Assembly (NCBI RefSeq): GCF_021029445.1
Contig: NZ_CP072610.1
Span: forward strand, 806,001-870,000
Source: Pseudomonas wenzhouensis
GTDB lineage: Bacteria; Pseudomonadota; Gammaproteobacteria; Pseudomonadales; Pseudomonadaceae
Direction of reading: 5' to 3'
Length of the DNA: 64,000 nt
Below are positions 47,452-55,762 of this stretch, in pieces. The translations under genes were made by a program, and so were the position numbers. The notes under the pieces were generated by a model. It worked only from the letters and a program-made list of their open reading frames with translations. It was not told the origin of the DNA and ran no database searches. Every line of letters starts with the position of its first letter. Positions within the stretch are counted from its first letter, which is position 1.

Positions 47452-48782
47452 CAGGCCGTTGAAAAACTCGGCTTCAACTGCCCCAACCCGTCCGGTTTGG
47501 CGCTTTTTCAAGCGCTTTGGCCTAACGGAGTCCACACAAGGCCTGACTTCAGGCCTTTTTGACAGGTTTCAGCACCACGTTCACGCCTTTCGGCGTTTTT
47601 TGGGCGTAACTCGCCCTATACATGCGATCCTCGCCACCAACCCGACAGGCTACCCAGTCGGATCAGGTTGTAGACCGAGAAACCCAGCAATAACTGAGCA
47701 CTCAGCTTGGCGCGACCGATCAGCTTGGTCTTGCGCAGGCCGCCAACCGTCTTCAGCCAGCCAAAACCTTCTTCGATCCGCTTGCGGATCTTCTGGCTGG
47801 CGGCATACCCCGGATGCCGCGTGGTGCGCCCATCGATGGCGCTGCCCTTGCGCTTCTGCGCCACATGCGGTGTCACTTTCAGCTCGCGCGCCCTCTGCAC
47901 GAAACGCTTCTGGTCGTAATTCTTGTCTGCACCTACCGTGCTGCCCGGCTTGGCCGTGCGCTCCAGCATCTCCAGCGCCGCCTCTACCTCGGCACGTCCA
48001 TTGAACTCGGTGCATTCCACATCCACGATCAGACCGTTGCGGTGCTCCATCATCGTGTGGGCCATGTGCGCCAGACGACTGGCATCGCCATTGCTCTTGC
48101 GCGCCAGCCGGGCCTCGGGATCGCTGGTCGATTGGTGGGTCGCGTTGCTGCGCTTCTCGCCCTTGAAGTCGGCATCGGGGTTGCGCGTGCCATCCTCCGG
48201 TGGGTCGCCGCCATCCTTCTTGATAAAGGACTTGTGCGAGGCCCAGGCGTCGATCAGCGTGCCATCGACGCTGAAATGCTCGTTGCTGGCGTACTCGGAC
48301 CATGCGGCCAGCGACTTGATGCGCTGGAAGAACAGCCGCGCTACATCCTGGTTGAACAAGCGGTCACGGTTCTGGCTGAAGGTCGAGTGATCCCACATGC
48401 GCTCGTCCATCGACAAGCCGACGAACCAGCGAAACAGCAGGTTGAAATCAATCTGCTCGACCAACTGCCGCTCGGAGCGAATGGTGTAAATCACCTGCAG
48501 CAACGAGGCGCGCAGCAGCCGCTCCGGCGCAATCGAGGCCCGTCCCAGGGTGGAGTACAGCCCGTCGAAGTCCCGATCCATCGAAGCCAGAACGGTATCG
48601 ACCAGGCCTCGCAGGGGACGCAGCGGGTGATCGTTCGGGATGCGCTGCTCCAGCGTCGTATAACTGAACAGCTCGTTTTGTTTGAGGTCGAGTCCACGCA
48701 TCGGCTTGGGCTGGCTTCGGCAGAAGAGGATGGCCGCCATTTTGCCAGAGCCACGCGGGCTCTGGCTTTTTTCAACGGCCTG
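47452..48782 (-). mobile_element. Complete IS5-family insertion sequence (1331 bp)
   Basis: The ends are perfect 15-bp inverted repeats, CAGGCCGTTGAAAAA at 47452-47466 and its complement at 48768-48782. A 4-bp direct repeat CTAG flanks both sides (47448-47451 and 48783-48786), as IS5 family elements create at YTAR targets. One transposase gene fills the element on the minus strand. The left end also holds a hairpin with T-run (47538-47560) that could stop transcription entering from speC. Intact ends, target duplication and open frame point to a recent insertion. Confidence 0.95.
47616..48701 (-). CDS. IS5-family DDE transposase
   Basis: A 361-residue transposase starting MRGLDLKQNELFSY, the common N-terminus of this subgroup; an ATG at 48740 would add 13 residues. 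The N-terminal DUF772-like domain (V-I-Y-T-I-R-S-E-R-Q-L-V-E-Q-I) is followed by the DDE catalytic domain: first Asp in F-S-V-D-G-T-L-I-D-A-W, second in V-G-A-D-K-N-Y-D, and Glu in R-K-R-I-E-E-G-F-G-W-L-K. No frameshift or stop is seen, so it is likely active. Confidence 0.93.
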   Translation of the reverse strand: MRGLDLKQNELFSYTTLEQRIPNDHPLRPLRGLVDTVLASMDRDFDGLYSTLGRASIAPERLLRASLLQVIYTIRSERQLVEQIDFNLLFRWFVGLSMDERMWDHSTFSQNRDRLFNQDVARLFFQRIKSLAAWSEYASNEHFSVDGTLIDAWASHKSFIKKDGGDPPEDGTRNPDADFKGEKRSNATHQSTSDPEARLARKSNGDASRLAHMAHTMMEHRNGLIVDVECTEFNGRAEVEAALEMLERTAKPGSTVGADKNYDQKRFVQRARELKVTPHVAQKRKGSAIDGRTTRHPGYAASQKIRKRIEEGFGWLKTVGGLRKTKLIGRAKLSAQLLLGFSVYNLIRLGSLSGWWRGSHV

Positions 48783-48825
48783 CTAGGGGGCAGGATAAAA
48801 GCGTGGATATTTTTGTTACAAACAA

Positions 48826-48844
48826 GTTGATGTAAATCATTCAT
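48826..48844 (+). promoter_or_regulatory. Candidate Fur (or Anr-like) site upstream of the PiuA-like receptor
   Basis: The 19-mer GTTGATGTAAATCATTCAT matches the Fur consensus at 12 of 19 positions. It also contains TTGATGTAAATCAT, one base short of a full Anr box. Downstream TTGATT (48850-48855) and TACTAT (48872-48877) with 16-bp spacing form a plausible promoter. The IS right end is only 43 bp away. Which regulator uses it cannot be decided from sequence. Confidence 0.4.
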
Positions 48845-48907
48845 AAAGATTGATTAAGATTGAATCTCAAATACTATCGCGCACAGTTTCTATCCGGAGT
48901 GACTTTC

Positions 48908-51211
48908 GTGAGCGATAAACACAACAAGCGTACCCCTTTCCCCCAGCGTCGTTTGCTGGCCTCGGCTGTCAGCCTGGCTCTGCTGTCCGGTTATGCCGTG
49001 GCGCAAGAGACGGCGGTGGAACTGGACGACATCACCGTTCAGGGGCAACAGGACAACGGGTTCAAAGCCGACAAGGCGTCCTCTCCCAAGCAAACCGCCG
49101 CCCTACTCGATACCCCGCAGACGGTCAATGTCATTCCGGAGACGCTGTTCCGCCAGCAGAACGCCCGTACCCTGACCGATGTGCTGCGCAATACGCCCGG
49201 GATCAGCTTCGAGGCGGGCGAAAACGGTTTTGCCACCGGTACCAACAACTTCAGCCTGCGGGGTTTCAACACCAGCGGCAGCCTGTTCATCGACGGTGCG
49301 CGTGATAACGGCAGCTACACCCGCGACGTGTTCAACGTCGAGCAGGTCGAGGTGTTCAAGGGGCCGGCAGCCGACAATGGCCGCGGTGGCGCCGGTGGTT
49401 ACGTCAATCAGGTGACCAAGACGCCAACCCTGGAAAGCTTCATCGCCGGCGGCGCCAGCTTCGGCTTCGATCAGTACGACTCCGAGCCACGCCGCCGTGC
49501 CACGCTCGACACCAACCAGATCATCAATGACAGCAGCGCGTTTCGTCTCAACCTGCTGGTCGAGGACAGTGGCGTCGCGGGCCGTGAGCATGCCGAGAAG
49601 AACAGCTGGGGTATCGCCCCGTCGGTGGCCTTCGGTCTGGGCACCGACACTCGCGCCATAGTCGCTTACGAGCACGTCGAGATGAACGACCGCCCGGATC
49701 TGGGTGTGGCCGGCGTCACCCTGCGTGACCAGCTCAAAGGCGCCAACACACCACTCGATTCCTCGGTGTGGTCGGCCGATCGCGACAAGTACTTCGGCCT
49801 CAAGTCCGATTTCGACGACACCACCAGCGATGCGCTGATGTTCCGCCTCGAACATGATCTGTCCGCTGGCGTCACCCTCAGCAACCAGACACGTCTGGCC
49901 CGCGTTGATCGCCAGGCGCGCTACACCCACGTACTGGATGACGACAACAATGCCAATGCTGCGCTGGTCAATGTACAGCGTCAGCAGTATGACCGCGTCA
50001 ACACCTCGCTGAGCAACCTGACCAACCTGTCCACTCAGTTCGATACCGCAGGATTGCGCCACAACTTGTCGGCAGGTTTGGAACTGAGCCGTGAAAAGTC
50101 TGAGTCGCTGGGCTTCCAGTCGCAGACACTGCCGGGGCTGGTCAATGTCTTCGATCCGGATTGGGAGCGCAGCGTGCCAGCGGCATTGGCCCCGCGCGAT
50201 CGCACCAAGGTCGATGTGGATACGGCGGCGCTCTATGTCTACGACACCATCGAGATCAACCCCCAGTGGCAGGTGACCGGTGGTCTGCGTCTCGAGCAGT
50301 ACCAGGCGAGCATCAGCAACAAGCGTCTGGATGGCGCTGCTGCGCCGGGCGATGACTTCGATGACACCGAGCTGAGCCTCGGTGGCAAGTTGGGTGTGGT
50401 CTACAAGCCACTGCCCAACGGCAGCGTTTATGCGGCCTACGGTGTGTCCACCCAACCGCCGGGTTCCTACCTGTCCAACTCGGATATCTCCCGTAGCGAC
50501 CAGGGCTTGCCGGCGTTGATCAAGGGCGCCGATCCGGTGCGTGCGCACAGCTACGAGATCGGCACCAAGTGGGACTTCTTCGACAAGCGCCTGTCCACCA
50601 CTGCCGCGCTGTTCTACACGGAGAAGAAGAAGGTGGCGATCACCGGGCTGGACGTGGGTCAGACCGGGCCTGCCACACTCAAGGGCTATGGCGAACAAGT
50701 GGTTAAAGGCCTTGAGCTGGGTGTCAGTGGCAAGATCACCGACAACTGGGATGTCTTCGGCGGCATCGTGTTCATGGACAGCGAGCGCAAGCACAGCGCG
50801 TATCTGGATGACGTGCGTCGTCGTGCCAACAGTGGCGACTACGGCACTGAGCTGCGCACCGATGTTGACGAGCTGGCTTTCACGCCCAAGGTCTCCGGCA
50901 ACCTGTGGACGACTTACCGTCTGCCTGTCGGCCTGACTCTGGGGCTGGGCGCCCAGCATGTCGGCTCGTCCTACCTGGGGCGTCCGGATGACGTCGAGCG
51001 TATTGTCGCCAACGGTCGCTACGGCCGTGTGCCGAGCTACACCACCTTCGCCGCGATGGCCAGCTATGAGGTCAATGCCAATGTGGATGTGCGCCTGAAC
51101 ATCGACAACCTCACCAATGAGGAATATGTCAGCTCGGCCAACTGGCAGGGGCGCCGTGCCTTGCTGGGTGATCCGCGTACCTTCACCCTGAGCACCAACT
51201 TCCACTTCTAA
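48908..51211 (+). CDS. piuA: TonB-dependent siderophore receptor (PiuA/Fiu-like)
   Basis: About 767 residues from a GTG at 48908 preceded by CCGGAG; an in-frame TTG at 48860 would add 16. The signal peptide ends at A-V-A-Q near residue 33-35. A plug domain (L-L-D-T-P-Q-T-V-N-V-I-P; R-G-F-N-T-S-G-S-L-F-I-D-G) and a 22-strand barrel ending in N-F-H-F follow. The pattern is that of catecholate receptors Fiu/PiuA, which also import siderophore-drug conjugates. A piuC hydroxylase gene lies directly downstream, as in P. aeruginosa, supporting the name. The promoter is next to an IS, with a candidate Fur site. Confidence 0.85.
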   Translation: MSDKHNKRTPFPQRRLLASAVSLALLSGYAVAQETAVELDDITVQGQQDNGFKADKASSPKQTAALLDTPQTVNVIPETLFRQQNARTLTDVLRNTPGISFEAGENGFATGTNNFSLRGFNTSGSLFIDGARDNGSYTRDVFNVEQVEVFKGPAADNGRGGAGGYVNQVTKTPTLESFIAGGASFGFDQYDSEPRRRATLDTNQIINDSSAFRLNLLVEDSGVAGREHAEKNSWGIAPSVAFGLGTDTRAIVAYEHVEMNDRPDLGVAGVTLRDQLKGANTPLDSSVWSADRDKYFGLKSDFDDTTSDALMFRLEHDLSAGVTLSNQTRLARVDRQARYTHVLDDDNNANAALVNVQRQQYDRVNTSLSNLTNLSTQFDTAGLRHNLSAGLELSREKSESLGFQSQTLPGLVNVFDPDWERSVPAALAPRDRTKVDVDTAALYVYDTIEINPQWQVTGGLRLEQYQASISNKRLDGAAAPGDDFDDTELSLGGKLGVVYKPLPNGSVYAAYGVSTQPPGSYLSNSDISRSDQGLPALIKGADPVRAHSYEIGTKWDFFDKRLSTTAALFYTEKKKVAITGLDVGQTGPATLKGYGEQVVKGLELGVSGKITDNWDVFGGIVFMDSERKHSAYLDDVRRRANSGDYGTELRTDVDELAFTPKVSGNLWTTYRLPVGLTLGLGAQHVGSSYLGRPDDVERIVANGRYGRVPSYTTFAAMASYEVNANVDVRLNIDNLTNEEYVSSANWQGRRALLGDPRTFTLSTNFHF

Positions 51212-51228
51212 GCACGCTTGAGTGCCAG

Positions 51229-51260
51229 ACGCCCTGATTGCCACGCAGTCGGGGCGTTTT
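51229..51260 (+). terminator. Probable terminator after the PiuA-like receptor gene
   Basis: ACGCCC at 51229 pairs with GGGCGT at 51252-51257, then TTTT. The stem is interrupted, and piuC may still receive read-through. Confidence 0.6.
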
Positions 51261-51351
51261 CATTTTTGCGGTAGCAGATCGGACTTCTTTCCGGGTGCTG
51301 CTGCCCTTTAGAATCATTCGCAACGGCGACTGGCCCTGGAGAACCCCGAAC

Positions 51352-52032
51352 ATGATGCTGAGCATTCCCGGCGTGCTGAATGCCGAACAACTACGGCAAT
51401 GCCGCGCCGCGCTTGAAGGTGGCAACTGGCAGGATGGCCGGTTCACCGCCGGGCATCAGGCGGTGAACGTCAAGGCCAATCAACAGCTCGCTCAGGACGA
51501 TCCGCTGACCCAGCAACTGGGTGATTTCATCCTGGCCTGCCTGGCCCAGCATCCGCGTTTCATGGCCGCTGCGTTGCCACTGAAAGTGGTGCCGCCGCGT
51601 TTCAATCGCTATGCCGAAGGTGGCACCTACGGTGACCACATCGACAATGCGGTATTCAGCGTGCCGGGCACACCGCATCGGATTCGTGCCGACCTCTCGG
51701 CGACTCTGTTCTTCAGCGAACCGGACGAATATGACGGTGGCGAGCTGGTCGTTCACGACCATTTTGGCAGTCACCGGGCCAAGTTGCCCGCTGGCCATTT
51801 GCTGCTCTATCCCAGTGGCAGCCTGCACCGGGTCGAGCCGGTGACACGGGGGGCGCGCCTGGCAGCGTTCTTCTGGGTGCAGAGCCTGGTACGTGAGGAG
51901 CCTCAGCGCAGCGTCCTGCTTGAGTTGGATGACAGTATTCAGGCGCTGCGTGAGCAGGTACCCGACAGTCCCGAACTGGTACGACTGACCGGGATCTACC
52001 ACAACCTGTTGCGGCAATGGACGCAGACGTGA
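51352..52032 (+). CDS. piuC: Fe(II)/2-oxoglutarate-dependent hydroxylase PiuC (PKHD type)
   Basis: A 226-residue PKHD-type dioxygenase. Iron ligands are H-I-D in Y-G-D-H-I-D-N-A-V and the distal His in [15 protein letters not shown] supplies the 2-oxoglutarate arginine. It is homologous to E. coli YbiX and P. aeruginosa PiuC, which follow a Fiu/PiuA receptor gene; substrate is unknown. ATG at 51352 has CTGGAG about 10 nt before; an ATG at 51355 is equally possible. Confidence 0.9.
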   Translation: MMLSIPGVLNAEQLRQCRAALEGGNWQDGRFTAGHQAVNVKANQQLAQDDPLTQQLGDFILACLAQHPRFMAAALPLKVVPPRFNRYAEGGTYGDHIDNAVFSVPGTPHRIRADLSATLFFSEPDEYDGGELVVHDHFGSHRAKLPAGHLLLYPSGSLHRVEPVTRGARLAAFFWVQSLVREEPQRSVLLELDDSIQALREQVPDSPELVRLTGIYHNLLRQWTQT

Positions 52033-52060
52033 GCCAGCTCCGCGCTTTCTGGGCTGCATG

Positions 52061-52082
52061 TCCCGGATTGCATCCGGTCTAC
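52061..52082 (-). repeat. Single CCCGGATTGCATCCGG-type repeat unit
   Basis: TCCCGGATTGCATCCGGTCT followed by AC matches the repeat pair at 13003-13064 with one change. It lies between piuC and the alpha-hydroxy-acid oxidase gene. Confidence 0.65.
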
Positions 52083-52114
52083 GAATCGACGATGACAACG
52101 CGCTGAGAATCGCC

Positions 52115-53227
52115 ATGACCTTGCCCAAGTTGCAGCAGATCCCGTCCACCATCGCCGCCGTAGCCGACTATGAGCCTTATGCCCGCGAACGCATGAGCGA
52201 ACAGGCCTGGGCCTATCTGGCCGGCGGCGCGGCGGATGAACTGACCCTGGCGGATAACCGGGCGGCGTTCGAGCGCCTGCGTCTGCGTAGCCGAGTGCTG
52301 CAAGACCTGAGCGCTGGCAATACGCGCCTGCGCCTGTTCGGTCAGGACTTCGATCATCCGATCTTTCTTGCACCGGTGGCCTACCAGAAGCTCGCCCATC
52401 CTGATGGTGAATTGGCCAGCGTGCTTGCGGCTTCAGCGTTGGGGGCCGGCATGGTGGTCAGCACTCAGGCCAGTGTCGAGCTGGAAGCCATCGCGGCGCA
52501 GGCGCAGGCGCCGCTTTGGTTCCAGCTGTATATCCAGCCGGATCGCGCATTCACTGCGGCCTTGATCCATCGAGCAGAAAGCGCCGGTTACCAGGCGCTG
52601 GTGCTGACGGTGGATGCCCCGGTCAACGGTGTACGCAATCGCGAGCAGCGCGCCGGTTTCGCCTTGCCGGCGGGTGTCGAGGCAGTCAATCTGCGTGGGA
52701 TGCGACCCTTGCAGGCACAGGCCGATCCGCAGAACGGCAGCCTGCTCCTGGGCGGCCCGTTGCTGGCGGCTGCGCCGACCTGGCGCGACCTCGCCTGGCT
52801 GCGCGAGCAGACGCGTTTGCCGATTCTGCTTAAGGGCATCATGAGCGGGGTCGATGCCGAGCAGGCGCTGGCGGCGGGCATGGATGGGCTGATCGTTTCC
52901 AACCATGGCGGTCGCACACTCGATGGTCTGCCTGCAACCATCGATGTGCTGCCCGAAGTCGCTGCGGTCGTGCAGGGTCGGGTGCCGCTGTTGCTCGACG
53001 GCGGTATTCGGCGTGGCAGTGACATCTTCAAGGCGTTGGCGTTGGGCGCCGATGCGGTACTGATAGGCCGGCCGTACGTGTATGGCCTGGCTACGGCTGG
53101 CGCTGTTGGCGTCGCCCATGTGCTGCAAATACTGCGCGCCGAGCTGGAAGTGGCCATGGCGTTGACAGGCTGTCGGAACCTGCAAGCAATTGCGCCCCAG
53201 TCAATCTGGAGTGCCCCCCGTGGCTGA
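52115..53227 (+). CDS. FMN-dependent alpha-hydroxy-acid oxidase/dehydrogenase
   Basis: A 370-residue TIM-barrel flavoenzyme of the lactate oxidase/glycolate oxidase family. The active-site base is in V-S-N-H-G-G-R-T-L-D, the FMN-phosphate loop is L-L-D-G-G-I-R-R-G-S-D, and L-L-K-G-I-M and L-T-V-D-A-P are conserved. It oxidises an L-2-hydroxy acid to the keto acid; the substrate is not certain. No membrane-binding insertion as in LldD is seen, so a soluble lactate-oxidase-like enzyme fits. It sits 82 bp after piuC, and co-occurrence with siderophore genes may indicate use of hydroxy acids as iron chelators, which is inference. Confidence 0.88.
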   Translation: MTLPKLQQIPSTIAAVADYEPYARERMSEQAWAYLAGGAADELTLADNRAAFERLRLRSRVLQDLSAGNTRLRLFGQDFDHPIFLAPVAYQKLAHPDGELASVLAASALGAGMVVSTQASVELEAIAAQAQAPLWFQLYIQPDRAFTAALIHRAESAGYQALVLTVDAPVNGVRNREQRAGFALPAGVEAVNLRGMRPLQAQADPQNGSLLLGGPLLAAAPTWRDLAWLREQTRLPILLKGIMSGVDAEQALAAGMDGLIVSNHGGRTLDGLPATIDVLPEVAAVVQGRVPLLLDGGIRRGSDIFKALALGADAVLIGRPYVYGLATAGAVGVAHVLQILRAELEVAMALTGCRNLQAIAPQSIWSAPRG

Positions 53228-53293
53228 GCGAGGGATCGATCATGCTAGAGGCAGGCTGTTCATTGGCGGAATCTAATTAATATTGATTCTTGT

Positions 53294-53321
53294 TTGACAT
53301 TGAAATATTTACAAATACTAT
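53294..53321 (+). promoter_or_regulatory. Sigma-70 promoter before the second TonB receptor
   Basis: TTGACA at 53294-53299 and TACTAT at 53316-53321 are spaced by 16 bp in an AT-rich stretch. The leader to the ATG at 53444 would be about 115 nt and includes the candidate Fur box. Confidence 0.6.
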
Positions 53322-53405
53322 ACCTGCGCCCACGGCGCTGAATGCCGACGGGCTGTCTGCCGCTTGCTCTGCGGAAACTCAGGCGTAGTCATGTGTGAGT
53401 TTTTT

Positions 53406-53424
53406 GTAAATAATTATCAATAGC
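53406..53424 (+). promoter_or_regulatory. Candidate Fur box before the second TonB receptor
   Basis: GTAAATAATTATCAATAGC matches the Fur consensus at 13 of 19 positions. It ends 19 bp before the start codon, so it would lie in the early transcribed region or overlap an additional downstream promoter. Confidence 0.55.
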
Positions 53425-53443
53425 TAACGATGGGTCATATTGA

Positions 53444-55654
53444 ATGAGTGCCAGGAATAACTACCAAACCCTGCCTGCCAAACGTCTGTTAGTGACTGCT
53501 ATCGGGGTAGCCGTTGCGTCGCTTGCGCTGCCGGTAATGGCTGCCGAGTCGGTAAAGCTCGATAGCGTGACCGTCAAAGGAGAGCGCCAGGAGGGCTTCA
53601 AGACCAGCGAGTCGTCTTCGGTCAAGTACACAGCCCCCTTACTCGATACACCGCAAACCGTAACGGTAGTACCGCAGAAGGTGATTGCGCAGCAGCAGGC
53701 GTTGAGTCTGCGCCAGGTCTTGTCGAACGTTTCGGGTATCACTTTCACCGCAGGCGAGGGCGGTGGCGGTTCAGGCGACAGCATCAATATTCGTGGTTTC
53801 GGTGCCAACGCCAATATGCAGATCGACGGGTTGCGCGACAGCACCCAGACCAACCGTACCGACACCTTCAATATCGAGTCGGTCGAGGTGATCAAAGGGC
53901 CCAACTCGGTATTCGGCGGCAGTGGGACCACCGGTGGCTCCATCAATCAGGTCACCAAAGCGCCGGTACAGCGCGATTTCACTCGCCTCGGCGCTAGCCT
54001 GGGTACCGACAGCTATCATCGCCTGACACTCGACAGCAATCAGACGCTGGAGGATGTCGGCGTCGACAGCGCGTTCCGTTTGAACCTGATGACACACGAA
54101 AACGATGTGCCCGGTCGTGAGCAGATCGACCGCAAGCGTTGGGGCATCGCACCTTCGCTCGCGCTGGGGCTGAGTGAGGACACGCGCCTGACGCTCAGTT
54201 ACTTCCATCAGACCGATGATCAGTTGCCCGATTATGGTGTCCCGGCAATCGATGGCAAGAAGATCGCCGGTGTCGACCGTGACGCCTATTTCGGTTGGAA
54301 GAATCTGGACAAGGACGACATCAAGACCGATGCCTTCACGGTCAAGTTCGAGCACACCTTCAACGACAGCCTGAGCCTGCAGAATCTGACGCGCTACAGC
54401 CTGATCGACCGCAATACGGTGATCTCGGCTTCTCACGTCAACACCACGGGTGTGCCGGCAGGTAACTATCGCCCCGCCGGCCCGCAGGCTTACGGGCGTG
54501 ATATCAACAGTGAGTTGCTGATCAATCAGACCAACCTGCGCGCCGACTTCGAGACCTTGGGGTTGTTGCACAGCCTGGCCACCGGGGTCGAGGTATCGCG
54601 TGAGCACTTCGATCTGAAGACCTACAACCACGGCCTGGGCTCAGGCGCAGCCGCGTATCCGGGTAACGGCTATTCGCTGGACAATCCGCCGGGTTACTGG
54701 GCTGGCCCGGCCAACAAGACATTCACTGCCGACACCTCGACGCGCCTGGACAATCAGGCTGTCTACGTCTTCGACACCATTGCCCTGAACCCGCAATGGG
54801 ATGTGAATCTGGGGCTGCGCTACGACTGGATCGAGGGTGACTACGAAAGCACGGCGCTACCGTCAGGTGCGCTAACCACGCTTGATACCCGTGATGAAAA
54901 GCTCAGTGGACGAGCCGGCCTGGTCTACAAACCCACCGATAATGGGCGCATCTATGTGGCCTACGGCACCTCGTTCAATCCATCGGCCGAGTTCCTGGTG
55001 ACCACGGGCGGTGGAGTGTCGGCAGCGACCGCCGATCTGTCGCCGGAAAAGAACAAGACCTGGGAGCTGGGCACCAAGTGGGAACTGCTCGACAAGCGTC
55101 TTGAGGTCGATGCCGCGCTGTTCCGGGTGGAAAAGTCCAATGCCCGAGAAACCATGGCTGACGGCAGCACCCAGCTGGCCGGCGAACAGCGTGTGCAAGG
55201 TATCGAGCTGGGCCTGACGGGCCACATCACCGAGCAGTGGGATGTGTTTGCCAATTACACGGTACTGAGCAGCGAAACCCTCAAGGCTGCGGACACAGCC
55301 GCCGGGATCGCGCGCGAGGGGCAGGCGTTGGCCAATACGCCGCCGCGTTCGTTCAACCTGTGGACGGTCTACGAGCTACCCGCCGGATGGTCCCTGGGTT
55401 ATGGCGCACGTTACGTTAGCGAACGTAATGTCAGCTCCAGTGGCAGCGCCAAGCTCGACGCGTACTGGCTGCATAACGCCATGGTCGGCTATGCGGTCAA
55501 TGAAAACCTGGATCTGCAGCTGAACCTCAACAACCTCTTCGATGAGGACTACGTCGAGCGCGTGCGCCAAACGCCAGGCACCTCGGCGCGTTCGTCCGCT
55601 ATCGAATACGGTGATGGTCGCTCGGCCATTCTGTCGGCGACCTACAGCTTCTGA
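53444..55654 (+). CDS. TonB-dependent catecholate-type siderophore receptor
   Basis: A 736-residue receptor. Signal peptide of about 33 residues (V-M-A-A-E-S cleavage region), plug domain (L-L-D-T-P-Q-T-V-T-V-V-P; R-G-F-G-A-N-A-N-M-Q-I-D-G-L; E-V-I-K-G-P-N-S-V-F-G) and a barrel ending in A-T-Y-S-F with terminal aromatic. Closely related in architecture to the PiuA-like protein 4.5 kb upstream but clearly distinct in barrel loops. Probably binds ferric catechols; ligand is inferred only from family. It has its own promoter and terminator. Confidence 0.87.
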   Translation: MSARNNYQTLPAKRLLVTAIGVAVASLALPVMAAESVKLDSVTVKGERQEGFKTSESSSVKYTAPLLDTPQTVTVVPQKVIAQQQALSLRQVLSNVSGITFTAGEGGGGSGDSINIRGFGANANMQIDGLRDSTQTNRTDTFNIESVEVIKGPNSVFGGSGTTGGSINQVTKAPVQRDFTRLGASLGTDSYHRLTLDSNQTLEDVGVDSAFRLNLMTHENDVPGREQIDRKRWGIAPSLALGLSEDTRLTLSYFHQTDDQLPDYGVPAIDGKKIAGVDRDAYFGWKNLDKDDIKTDAFTVKFEHTFNDSLSLQNLTRYSLIDRNTVISASHVNTTGVPAGNYRPAGPQAYGRDINSELLINQTNLRADFETLGLLHSLATGVEVSREHFDLKTYNHGLGSGAAAYPGNGYSLDNPPGYWAGPANKTFTADTSTRLDNQAVYVFDTIALNPQWDVNLGLRYDWIEGDYESTALPSGALTTLDTRDEKLSGRAGLVYKPTDNGRIYVAYGTSFNPSAEFLVTTGGGVSAATADLSPEKNKTWELGTKWELLDKRLEVDAALFRVEKSNARETMADGSTQLAGEQRVQGIELGLTGHITEQWDVFANYTVLSSETLKAADTAAGIAREGQALANTPPRSFNLWTVYELPAGWSLGYGARYVSERNVSSSGSAKLDAYWLHNAMVGYAVNENLDLQLNLNNLFDEDYVERVRQTPGTSARSSAIEYGDGRSAILSATYSF

Positions 55655-55681
55655 GGCTGAGGCCGCGCGTCCTGAGACAAC

Positions 55682-55710
55682 ACGCCCCGACTGGTTCGGG
55701 GCGTTCTTGT
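55682..55710 (+). terminator. Rho-independent terminator of the second TonB receptor
   Basis: A 9-bp stem, ACGCCCCGA with TCGGGGCGT, encloses CTGGT and is followed by a T-rich tail (TCTTGTCT). Confidence 0.85.
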
Positions 55711-55762
55711 CTGAGTGTTTGGCGCAATATCTTGTCCGCGTCGTGTCTTGAAGGACAGCAGA

